Positions 51,702 through 59,131 of a stretch of 61,080 bases of DNA are shown piece after piece (the stretch's first letter is position 1; every line of letters begins with the position of its first letter). The DNA is taken from assembly GCA_017522015.1 (NCBI GenBank), contig JAFXAW010000045.1:1-61080 (forward strand), given 5' to 3'. The position numbers and the translations under genes were made by a program. Source of the DNA: Oscillospiraceae bacterium (GTDB lineage: Bacteria > Bacillota > Clostridia > Oscillospirales > Oscillospiraceae). Below the pieces are notes generated by a model. That model searched no databases and was not told the DNA's origin. It was given only the letters and a program-made list of their open reading frames with translations.

Positions 51702-52979
51702 ATGCAGAGAATTGGCACAAAATGTGTGCAGGCGGGCTACACGCCGAAAAACGGCGAGCCGCGCCAGATCCCGATCGTGCAGAGCACGACCTACAAATAC
51801 GACAGCAGCGATGACATGGCCAAGCTCTTCGATCTGGAGGCCGAGGGCTATTTCTACAGCCGCATCCAGAATCCGACCAGCGACAGCGTTGCGGCGAAGA
51901 TCTGTGCGCTGGAGGGCGGCACGGCCGCCATGCTCACCGGAAGCGGCATGTCCGCCGTGTTCCTTGCGCTGTTTAACATCGTCTCCTGCGGGGATCACAT
52001 CCTCTCCTGCGCCACGATCTACGGCGGCAGCTTTAACCTCATGAGCGTGACGATGAAGCGCATGGGCGTGGAGTGCACCTTCATTTCTCCCGACAGTACG
52101 GAGGAGGAGATCCGTGCCGCCATCCGCCCGAACACAAAGCTGGTCTATGGCGAGACCATCGCCAACCCCGCGCTGTGCGTGCTGGACATTGAGAAGTGGG
52201 CGCGGGTTGCGCATGAGGCGGGCGTACCGCTGATCATTGACAACACCTTTGCAACGCCCATCAACTGCCGGCCCTTTGAGTGGGGGGCGGACATCGTCAT
52301 CCATTCCACAACCAAGTATATGGACGGCCATGCCTCCGTGCTCGGCGGCGCGATTGTGGACAGCGGCAAGTTCGACTGGAACAAATATGCCGACAAATAT
52401 CCCGGCCTGACCACGCCGGACGAGAGCTATCACGGCGTGATCTACACCGAGCATTTCGGCATCGAGGGCGCCTTCATTAACAAGGCGATCTGCCAGCTCA
52501 TGCGCGACTTCGGCTGCACGCCCTCCCCGATGAACAGTTTTCTGCTCAATCTTGGGCTGGAGAGCCTGCATGTGCGCGTCAAGCGCCATTGCGAGAACGC
52601 GCTGGCCGTGGCGCAGTTTCTGGAGACGCATGAGAAGGTGTCCTGGGTCAACTACGCGTCTCTGCCCGGGAACAAATACTATGAACTGGCGCAGAAATAT
52701 TTGCCCAACGGGAGCTGCGGCGTTGTGTCCTTCGGCGTGAAGGGCGGCCGGGAAGCGGCAAGTCGCTTCATGGCGGAGCTGCGCGTGGCGTCCATCGCCA
52801 CGCATGTGGCGGACGCGCACACCTGTGTGCTGCACCCCGCGGGGAGCACGCACAGACAGATGACGGATGAGGAGCTCGTGGCAGCGGGCGTCGGCGCAGA
52901 CATGGTGCGCTTCTCCGTTGGCCTTGAGGACGTAAACGACATCATCGAAGACCTTGCGCAGGCGCTGGAGAAGTGCTAA
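51702..52979 (+). CDS. metY: O-acetylhomoserine sulfhydrylase / Cys-Met metabolism PLP enzyme
   Basis: This PLP enzyme probably makes homocysteine (or methionine) from O-acetylhomoserine and sulfide. The PLP lysine is Lys205 in HSTTKYMDGH; IDNTFATP and YSRIQNPTSD also match the family. The 425-residue length and the insert with the DESYHGVIY region point to MetY rather than the shorter cystathionine enzymes; methionine gamma-lyase remains possible. The ATG at 51702 has AAAGGAG 8 nt upstream. No SAM riboswitch or T-box was seen. Confidence 0.85.
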   Translation: MQRIGTKCVQAGYTPKNGEPRQIPIVQSTTYKYDSSDDMAKLFDLEAEGYFYSRIQNPTSDSVAAKICALEGGTAAMLTGSGMSAVFLALFNIVSCGDHILSCATIYGGSFNLMSVTMKRMGVECTFISPDSTEEEIRAAIRPNTKLVYGETIANPALCVLDIEKWARVAHEAGVPLIIDNTFATPINCRPFEWGADIVIHSTTKYMDGHASVLGGAIVDSGKFDWNKYADKYPGLTTPDESYHGVIYTEHFGIEGAFINKAICQLMRDFGCTPSPMNSFLLNLGLESLHVRVKRHCENALAVAQFLETHEKVSWVNYASLPGNKYYELAQKYLPNGSCGVVSFGVKGGREAASRFMAELRVASIATHVADAHTCVLHPAGSTHRQMTDEELVAAGVGADMVRFSVGLEDVNDIIEDLAQALEKC

Positions 52980-53021
52980 TATCAGGATAAGAAAATACAT
53001 TATTTACAGGGGGACAAGTTT

Positions 53022-54089
53022 ATGACCAATTTACAGAGATTGCAGGCGGCGCTGCCGGCCACAGGGTTGGATGCCATGCTGCTCTACACAATGAAAAACC
53101 GCGCTTTTGCCACCGGCTTCCGTTCTTCGGACGGCATCTGCATCGTGACGCCGAAGGAGGCCTTCTTCATCACGGACGGCCGTTATATCGAGGCGGCAAC
53201 CGCGCAGATCAAGGGCTTTGACATTACGCTCAGCTCGCAGGAGATGACGCAGAAGGTCTGGATCGAACAGGTCGTGCGCGATTGCGGCATCAAAACGATC
53301 GGCTTTGAGGATGCGGATCTCACCTGCGCTGTTTTTGAAAGACTGCGTGAGCAGGTTCCGGCCGAGATGCGCCCCGCGCAGGCGCTCATGCGCGAACTGC
53401 GTGCGTCCAAGGCTCCGGAAGAGCTGGAAAAGATGCGCGCTGCGCAGAAGATCACGGACGCCGTTTTTGCCGAGATCGTGGAATTCATCAAGCCGGGCAT
53501 GACGGAAAAGCGCGTTGCCGCCGAGCTGACCTACCGCCAGCTTCTGCACGGTGCACAGGGCAACTCTTTCGAGCCCATCGTGGTTGCGGGCAAGAAGAGC
53601 TCCATGCCGCACGGCGTTCCGGGCGAGTACGTCATCCAGAAAGGTGATTTCCTGACCATGGATTTCGGCTGCCTCTGGGGCGGCTACTGCTCGGATATGA
53701 CGCGCACGGTTGCCATCGGCTATGCCACGGACGAGATGAAAAAAGTTTACGACACGGTGCTGCGCGCGCAGCTTGCAGGCATTGCAACTTACCGCGCCGG
53801 TGTGATCGGCCGTGATGTGGACGCTGCCGCCCGCCGCGTCATTGAGGAAGCCGGCTACGGCCCGTATTTCAGCCACAGCTTTGGACACAGCCTTGGTATG
53901 GACGTCCACGAGGCGCCCAACGCATCTCCGATGGAGACCAACCCGCTGCCGGAGGGCGCGGTGCTCTCCGCCGAGCCGGGCATCTACATTCCGGGACAGT
54001 TCGGCGTGCGCATTGAGGACGTGTGCGTCGTCACGAAGGACGGCTGTGAGGACATCACCGCATCTCCCAAGGAGCTGCTGATCCTGTAA
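53022..54089 (+). CDS. M24-family aminopeptidase (Xaa-Pro peptidase, YqhT/PepQ type)
   Basis: The 355-residue metallopeptidase has the creatinase-like N-terminal domain and the pita-bread catalytic domain. Metal ligands are Asp in TMDFGCLWG and CSDMTRT, His in HSFGHSLGMDVHE, Glu in SAEPGIY and Glu in VRIEDVCVV. It cleaves N-terminal residues before proline. It lies just before efp, the standard Firmicutes order, which may reflect links with poly-proline translation. Confidence 0.93.
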   Translation: MTNLQRLQAALPATGLDAMLLYTMKNRAFATGFRSSDGICIVTPKEAFFITDGRYIEAATAQIKGFDITLSSQEMTQKVWIEQVVRDCGIKTIGFEDADLTCAVFERLREQVPAEMRPAQALMRELRASKAPEELEKMRAAQKITDAVFAEIVEFIKPGMTEKRVAAELTYRQLLHGAQGNSFEPIVVAGKKSSMPHGVPGEYVIQKGDFLTMDFGCLWGGYCSDMTRTVAIGYATDEMKKVYDTVLRAQLAGIATYRAGVIGRDVDAAARRVIEEAGYGPYFSHSFGHSLGMDVHEAPNASPMETNPLPEGAVLSAEPGIYIPGQFGVRIEDVCVVTKDGCEDITASPKELLIL

Positions 54090-54156
54090 TTCGGGCTTCA
54101 AAGCAGAATTTTGGCGTTCCGCGGGGCAAAAACCGACACATGGCGTATAATTTCTC

Positions 54157-54185
54157 TTGCAATATGTACCGGGATCGTGTAAACT
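54157..54185 (+). promoter_or_regulatory. Promoter of efp
   Basis: TTGCAA (-35), 17 nt, TAAACT (-10), about 50 nt before the efp ATG. The extended AT region after it (TATATAAG) could be an alternative -10. Confidence 0.6.
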
Positions 54186-54232
54186 ATATAAGCTAAATTT
54201 GAACGATTTTTTCACATAGGAGGATATTCATC

Positions 54233-54796
54233 ATGATCACAGCAGGCGATTTTCGCAACGGCGTGACCTTTGAGATGGACGGCCAGGTTATGCAGGTCGT
54301 CGAGTTCCAGCACGTCAAGCCCGGTAAGGGCGCGGCCTTTGTCCGCACCAAGATGAAGAACGTCATCACCGGCGCTGTCACCGAGACTTCTTTTAACCCC
54401 ACGGCGAAGTTTGAAAACGCGTTCGTCGAGCGTCGCAACATGGAGTACAGCTACGCGGACGGCGATCTGTACTACTTCATGGACCAGGAAACCTACGAGC
54501 TCGAGCCCATCGACAAGAGCCAGCTGTCTGACGGCTTCCGTTTCGTCAAGGAGAACATGGTCTGCGTCGTCAGCTCCTACAAGGGCAAGGTCTTCAACGT
54601 TGAAGCGCCGAACTTTGTGGATCTGGAGATCACGCACACCGAGCCGGGTCTGGCCGGCAACACCGCGACCAACACCCTCAAGCCCGCCGTCGTGGAGACC
54701 GGCGCGGAGATCAAGGTTCCGCTGTTCATCAACATCGGCGACCGCATCCGCATCGACACACGCTCCGGTGAGTATCTGGAGCGCGCAAAGGGCTAA
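54233..54796 (+). CDS. efp: Translation elongation factor P
   Basis: EF-P rescues ribosomes stalled on consecutive prolines. The 187 residues form the three expected OB-like domains. The tip residue is Lys32 in [10 protein letters not shown], with Pro at 30; how it is modified is not shown here, and no epmA/epmB gene lies nearby. AGGAGG lies upstream of the ATG. The Cys/Asp-rich protein gene follows 45 bases later. Confidence 0.97.
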   Translation: MITAGDFRNGVTFEMDGQVMQVVEFQHVKPGKGAAFVRTKMKNVITGAVTETSFNPTAKFENAFVERRNMEYSYADGDLYYFMDQETYELEPIDKSQLSDGFRFVKENMVCVVSSYKGKVFNVEAPNFVDLEITHTEPGLAGNTATNTLKPAVVETGAEIKVPLFINIGDRIRIDTRSGEYLERAKG

Positions 54797-54841
54797 AATC
54801 GGAAACACATGGATAACGTATTGAAAAAGGAGGACTGCATC

Positions 54842-55297
54842 ATGACGACATCGGAAAAGGTAGCTTACCTGAAGGGCCTGGCAGAGGGCATGGAGATCGA
54901 TAAGGACACCAAGGAAGGCAAGCTCATTGGCGTCATCATCGACATTCTGGAAGACATGGCTCTGGATATTGAAGATCTGGGCGAGAACGTTCTGGAGTTC
55001 TCCGAGGCGCTGGATGCGATTTCCGACGATCTGGCTGAGGTTGAGGACGTTGTCTTTGAGGACGAGGATGACGATTGCTGCTGCTGCGATGATGATTGCG
55101 ATTGCTGTGACGATGATTGCTGCTGCTGCGACGACGAGCCTCTGTTCTTTGAGGTGAAGTGCCCTGCCTGCGGCAACGAGATCACCATCGACGAGGACGT
55201 TCTGGATCTCGGCGGCATCGAGTGCCCCAACTGCGGCGAGAGTCTGGAGTTCGATCTGGATTCCATCGAAGACATCGACGAGGAAGACGAAGACTAA
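54842..55297 (+). CDS. CD1247-type protein with Cys/Asp-rich segment and zinc ribbon
   Basis: The 151-residue protein starts with a helical domain (YLKGLAEGMEIDKDTKEGKL) found in Clostridia as the CD1247 N-terminal domain. Between residues about 78 and 101 almost every residue is Asp or Cys, with CCCC and CC clusters. The end is a zinc ribbon with CPACG and CPNCG. The Cys/Asp block strongly suggests metal binding, but no role is known. The ATG at 54842 has AAAGGAGG upstream. It lies behind efp and has its own terminator. Confidence 0.8.
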   Translation: MTTSEKVAYLKGLAEGMEIDKDTKEGKLIGVIIDILEDMALDIEDLGENVLEFSEALDAISDDLAEVEDVVFEDEDDDCCCCDDDCDCCDDDCCCCDDEPLFFEVKCPACGNEITIDEDVLDLGGIECPNCGESLEFDLDSIEDIDEEDED

Positions 55298-55314
55298 GTC
55301 TGATTAAGACAAAA

Positions 55315-55356
55315 AGAAGCGCCCGCCTGTAAAACAGGCGGGCGCTTTTGCTTTTA
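55315..55356 (+). terminator. Terminator after the CD1247-type gene
   Basis: AAGCGCCCGCCTGT pairs with ACAGGCGGGCGCTT, followed by TTGCTTTT. Confidence 0.88.
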
Positions 55357-55527
55357 AGAGACAACTGTTGGCGTGGCGGGCGCTTTTGCCGAAAAGAAAA
55401 GCTTGGCGGTATGGTGGCAATTTGCTGCAAAGAGAAGACCGCCATGCCGGCAAGCTGGATTTCGGCTTTGCGGAATGTGTCCGCAAGCCGGAGCTGCGCT
55501 TTTGTGACGGCACGCCTTGCGGAGCGA

Positions 55528-55566
55528 AATAAAGCGCCGGATGCATTTCGCATCCGGCGCTTTATT
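55528..55566 (-). terminator. Terminator of the rpmH-acpP operon
   Basis: A perfect 17-bp inverted repeat (AATAAAGCGCCGGATGC and its partner) with a five-base loop. On the minus strand it follows the acpP stop by 33 bases. The ~170 bases between this and the CD1247 terminator hold no gene I can support. Confidence 0.82.
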
Positions 55567-55598
55567 CACGTTTTGAAGGACTTGCCTTCGCGCTTGAC

Positions 55599-55826
55599 TT
55601 ACTTGCCCTGCGCCTCGAGGAATCTGGCGATTGCCCCGACGGTGGTCAGCTCAGTGGCCTGCTCGTCCGTGATCATGACGCCATATTCGTCTTCCAGAGC
55701 CATGATAAGCTCCACGACGTCCAGAGAATCCGCACCCAGATCATCCACGATGTTGGTGTCCATGGTGATGATGTCGGGATTCACTTCGAGCTGCTGCACG
55801 AGCATGTCGCAAATTTTTTCAAACAT
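55599..55826 (-). CDS. acpP: Acyl carrier protein
   Basis: AcpP carries growing fatty acids on a phosphopantetheine arm. The 75-residue protein has the attachment site Ser34 in DDLGADSLDVVELIM and is strongly acidic. The ATG at 55826 has AGGAGG upstream; earlier in-frame starts are shadow sequence. It starts 35 bases after jag, an unusual place, since acpP is usually with fab or plsX genes. This may be a second or the only ACP of the genome. Confidence 0.95.
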   Translation of the reverse strand: MFEKICDMLVQQLEVNPDIITMDTNIVDDLGADSLDVVELIMALEDEYGVMITDEQATELTTVGAIARFLEAQGK

Positions 55827-55861
55827 GGTTTGTTCCTCCTGATGCCGTCGCGGGGGACGGT

Positions 55862-56533
55862 TCATTTCCACTCTCTCACGGTGGAACGGCTGCTCGTCTG
55901 CGGTCTGACATACGAGACCACAACGCGGCGGTTCGGCTCTGTTCCGGTGGAGGCGGTGGTGACACCCTCATAATTCTGAAGGGCGGTGTGGATCACATGG
56001 CGTTCGTAGCTGTTCATGGGCTCAAGCGCCATGCTCTTTTTGTACTTTATGACCTTGGCGGCCATCTTCTCCGCGAGGCTAACCAGGCTGTCCTCCCGCT
56101 TGGCGCGATAGTTCTCGGCGTCCACGCTGATGTGGATGCGCTTGTCCGCGCCGCGGTTGACCGCGTAATTGGTCAGGTGCTGCACAGCGTCCAGCGTCTC
56201 GCCGCGGCGGCCGATGATGACGCCCATGTTCTCGCCGTTGAGCGCGATGTTCAGAGAACCGTTTTCCTTTTCGGTAACAGTCATTTCTGCCTCGACACCC
56301 ATGTGCGCGAGCAGTCCGGTCAGGAATTCCTCCGCACGGTCACGCACGGTCGCTTCCTTTTCCTCGTAGCTGACGCGGATCACGGCGGGGGAGGCTCCGA
56401 TGCCGAGAAAACCGGATTTGGATCGCTCGACAATTTCAACGGAGACCTCGTCCCGATCCAGACCGAGCTGGGCGAGCGCCGAAGCGACGGCCTCCTCCTC
56501 GGTCTTGCCGGTTACTTCGATCGTTTTAAGCAT
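55862..56533 (-). CDS. jag: RNA-binding protein Jag/KhpB (SpoIIIJ-associated)
   Basis: Jag is an RNA-binding protein linked to cell elongation and sporulation. The 223 residues contain a Jag_N domain (1-50, with KSGFLGIG), a KH domain with GVIIGRRGETLDAVQ, and an R3H domain with SYERHVIHTAL. AGGAG lies upstream of the ATG. It follows yidC by 18 bases, the usual order. Confidence 0.95.
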   Translation of the reverse strand: MLKTIEVTGKTEEEAVASALAQLGLDRDEVSVEIVERSKSGFLGIGASPAVIRVSYEEKEATVRDRAEEFLTGLLAHMGVEAEMTVTEKENGSLNIALNGENMGVIIGRRGETLDAVQHLTNYAVNRGADKRIHISVDAENYRAKREDSLVSLAEKMAAKVIKYKKSMALEPMNSYERHVIHTALQNYEGVTTASTGTEPNRRVVVSYVRPQTSSRSTVREWK

Positions 56534-56551
56534 AATAGGAAAGTCTCCTGT

Positions 56552-57970
56552 TCAGTTTTTGTCCGACTTGTCGCCTTCCCAGGGATCCGGGCTTGCCGGA
56601 GCTTCCCAGGGATCGCTCGCCGTGCTTTCGGCGGGCGGTTCGGGCGCCTCGATCTCAGGCACCTCGACCTCAGCGGTCTCGGTGATCTCGGCGGCGGAGT
56701 CGATCAAGTCCGTAGCGTCCGGAACCGTCTCGTCGATGGACGCGGCGCCCTCGCTCGCCTCGGCGGCGAGACGTGTACGCTCTGCGGCGGTCTCCGGATT
56801 GGTGTAGCGGTCCGCGACATAGGCGCGGCCGCGTGCGTAGCGGCGGTTGCCGACCTGCGATTCGGGTTTTTCCTCCTCCGGAGGCAGACCCATTTCAATG
56901 CGCTTCTGGCGCATCTCTTCTTTAAGCTTGGCGGCCTTGCGCTGCTCTTCCTTATTGCGCTCCTGTGCCTGCAGCTTTTTCTTGCTGGTGTTGGCGTTGG
57001 CCTGGAGCTTGCCCTCGGCGCGGAGACGCTCCGTCTCCTGCCGTTTTTCTTCCAGAATTTCCTCTTTGATCCGCCAGCGCTCCTTGCGGATGGCTTCCTC
57101 AGCGGCAATCTTCTTGCCGTAGTATTTGTTGAGGATGACTTCCTGGATGATGCCGAACACATACTGCGCGATCCAGTAAACGCCCAGCGCGGCGGGCATG
57201 CTAAAGCCGATGTACAGAGAGAACAGAGGCATCATGAAAGCCATGCTCTTCATCTGCGCAGCAGCCTGATCGTTGCCGCCGGTGTTGGGGGTGGTCTTGC
57301 TCGTGATATACGACTGCAGCCAGCTCAGCACGGCAGAGAGGATCGGGATCAGCAGCATGCCGAGCAGCGGCAGGTAGACTTTCGGGTCGCTGTAATCCCA
57401 CTGCCAGAACTTGAATTCCGGCTTCTGGCCGAGATTGATGCCAAGGAAGTTGTAGTTGATATCCAAAACCTCGGGGAAGGCATCTTTAATCTTCTCGAAA
57501 TTCTCGGAGATAATGTTTGCCAGTTTAACTTCGGCGTAGGGGTCTGCCTTCTCGGGGATGGTGTAGGCGCCCATGCTGACAAGCTTGTCCGTCAGCTCCG
57601 TGATCCGCTCGGCGGACATGCCCATGGCATGCTTCAGCGGCTGGCGGATAACGCCGTACAGTGCGATCAGGATGGGAAGGGGAATCAGGTTCCACAGGCA
57701 GCCGCTCATCGGCTTGATGCCCTCCTCACGGTAGAGCTTGGTGGCTTCCTCCTGATACTTCTGCTTGTTGTCTGCGTATTTCTTTTGCAGCTCCTGGAGC
57801 TGCGGAGCGATGCTGGCCGTGCGCATCATGCTGTGCTTGGATTTCATCTGGAACGGCAGAAGAATGATTTTGACGATCAGTGCGAAAAGAATGACCGCCA
57901 GGCCGTAGTTCTGGACGAAATTGTAGAGCGTCATGAGCAGCCAGTTGAACGGCACGGTGATAAAATTCAT
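56552..57970 (-). CDS. yidC: Membrane protein insertase YidC (OxaA/SpoIIIJ)
   Basis: YidC inserts proteins into the membrane. The 472 residues show five helices with the conserved Arg/groove region (ILLPFQMKSKHSMM) and C-terminal helices (FGIIQEVILNKYYG). Unlike many Gram-positive YidCs it has no N-terminal lipobox, and it carries a long tail of about 170 residues: first a charged coiled-coil (Lys/Glu/Arg), then an acidic Pro/Glu/Ala-rich part. The tail could bind ribosomes, as in some YidC2 proteins; this is inference. Confidence 0.94.
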   Translation of the reverse strand: MNFITVPFNWLLMTLYNFVQNYGLAVILFALIVKIILLPFQMKSKHSMMRTASIAPQLQELQKKYADNKQKYQEEATKLYREEGIKPMSGCLWNLIPLPILIALYGVIRQPLKHAMGMSAERITELTDKLVSMGAYTIPEKADPYAEVKLANIISENFEKIKDAFPEVLDINYNFLGINLGQKPEFKFWQWDYSDPKVYLPLLGMLLIPILSAVLSWLQSYITSKTTPNTGGNDQAAAQMKSMAFMMPLFSLYIGFSMPAALGVYWIAQYVFGIIQEVILNKYYGKKIAAEEAIRKERWRIKEEILEEKRQETERLRAEGKLQANANTSKKKLQAQERNKEEQRKAAKLKEEMRQKRIEMGLPPEEEKPESQVGNRRYARGRAYVADRYTNPETAAERTRLAAEASEGAASIDETVPDATDLIDSAAEITETAEVEVPEIEAPEPPAESTASDPWEAPASPDPWEGDKSDKN

Positions 57971-57997
57971 CAGTTTGCTCCAATCTGGAACCCCGCA

Positions 57998-58216
57998 TTA
58001 AGGCACGGGGTCATAGTAGTCGTGCTCACCCAAATGAAAGGGGTGGCATTTGGAAAGGCGTTTGACCGTGAGCCAAAAGCCCTTGGCCGCGCCATACTTT
58101 TCCAATGCCTCCAGGGCATATTCACTGCATGTGGGGATAAAACGGCAGCTCGGCGGAAACTGCGGTGAGATGCGCTTTCTGTAAAAGCGGACAAGCGCAA
58201 TAAGTATGCGCTTCAT
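57998..58216 (-). CDS. yidD: Membrane protein insertion efficiency factor YidD
   Basis: YidD helps insertion of membrane proteins. The 72-residue product has the family core [32 protein letters not shown] and a C-terminal [16 protein letters not shown]. The ATG at 58216 has AGGAGG upstream and overlaps the rnpA stop in an ATGA. Confidence 0.95.
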   Translation of the reverse strand: MKRILIALVRFYRKRISPQFPPSCRFIPTCSEYALEALEKYGAAKGFWLTVKRLSKCHPFHLGEHDYYDPVP

Positions 58217-58566
58217 CCTTCGCCCTCCTGCCGCAGCAATCCAAGCCGTTTGCACAGCGCGAGGAAATCCCGCTCCAAATCCCGGTAAGCGGCGTCCTTC
58301 GCGCGCACGCGCGCGACAACGACCACGTCCCGCCCCGGCAGCAGCTGCGCTTCGTTCAGACGGTAAATCTCCCGCAGACGACGGCGCACGCGATTACGCA
58401 CGACGGCTTTTCCAAGCTTCGTGCTCACGGTGATGCCGAGGCGATTCTTAGCCCCGAGGCGGTTTTTCAGGACGTAGACGACCAGCAGCGGCGTTGCAGC
58501 GCTCCTGCCCTTGGAATACAGACGGCGAAAAGCATAATTCGCTTTCAAAGAAACGGAAAAATTCAC
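58213..58566 (-). CDS. rnpA: Ribonuclease P protein component
   Basis: RnpA is the protein subunit of RNase P, which trims tRNA 5' ends. The 117 residues keep FRRLYSKG and the RNR signature [14 protein letters not shown]. The GTG at 58566 is chosen because GAGGTGAGG lies just before it; the GTG at 58575 lies within that site. It follows rpmH by 97 bases and overlaps yidD. Confidence 0.95.
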   Translation of the reverse strand: MNFSVSLKANYAFRRLYSKGRSAATPLLVVYVLKNRLGAKNRLGITVSTKLGKAVVRNRVRRRLREIYRLNEAQLLPGRDVVVVARVRAKDAAYRDLERDFLALCKRLGLLRQEGEG

Positions 58567-58663
58567 AGTCCTCACCTCACAGGCAGCGGCGCATGTTTAT
58601 CCGCGCGCATCCGAACGTCCGGGATGAGAGCCCCACACAGGTATGCCCGTCATTTCCCTGACA

Positions 58664-58798
58664 TTAGTAGGAGAGCTTTGCGCGGCCCTTCGCGCGGCGG
58701 CGGGCGAGAACCTTGCGGCCGTTGCGGGTGGACATTCTCTTGCGGAAGCCGTGCTCTTTCTTGCGCTGACGCTTCTTCGGCTGATAGGTACGGAACAT
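58664..58798 (-). CDS. rpmH: 50S ribosomal protein L34
   Basis: A 44-residue, highly basic protein that begins [19 protein letters not shown] and contains [19 protein letters not shown], the L34 signature. AAAGGAG lies 9 nt before the ATG at 58798. It is the first gene of the rpmH-rnpA-yidD-yidC-jag cluster. Confidence 0.97.
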   Translation of the reverse strand: MFRTYQPKKRQRKKEHGFRKRMSTRNGRKVLARRRAKGRAKLSY

Positions 58799-58922
58799 GT
58801 TTTTGCACTCCTTTCTTGATTCGCATCGTGCCGGACCGTTTCATCGTCCGGCCGTACTCAACAGCGGAGTTTTATCTCCGCAGTAGTTGACTTTTTCAGA
58901 CAGCCAATAAGACTGCCGCAGT

Positions 58923-58952
58923 ATTATACAGTATTTCACATACATCTGTCAA
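58923..58952 (-). promoter_or_regulatory. Promoter of the rpmH operon
   Basis: On the minus strand perfect TTGACA and TATAAT boxes stand 18 nt apart, about 125 nt before the rpmH ATG. Confidence 0.85.
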
Positions 58953-59080
58953 CAAGAAAACCAAATCCCGTTTTAGCGTAAAAAGTCCTGACTTGTCGAA
59001 GAAGCCTCACAGAGCGCGCATTTCCGGGTTTGAAAAAGGATTAAGGCGCGTTTCCGGGCGGCAGACAAGGCCACCAATTC

Positions 59081-59111
59081 AAAGCGGAGGCTCTTTCTGA
59101 GCCTCCGCTTC
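59081..59111 (-). terminator. Terminator of the pyruvate:ferredoxin oxidoreductase gene
   Basis: AAGCGGAGGCTC pairs with GAGCCTCCGCTT over a five-base loop. The T-rich tail on the minus strand is short (TTTGAATT). Confidence 0.7.
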
Positions 59112-59131
59112 GGTTGCTTTATGGGATTTTG

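Larger units (their letters stand above)
58799..59131. other. Intergenic region before rpmH, no dnaA or origin seen
   Basis: It holds the rpmH promoter and the terminator of the ferredoxin oxidoreductase gene. No TTATCCACA-type boxes were found. In many Firmicutes dnaA and oriC sit here; in this genome they do not. Confidence 0.6.

Noticed and set aside
58799-59131. Replication origin next to rpmH
   Set aside because: No dnaA gene and no cluster of TTATCCACA-like boxes.
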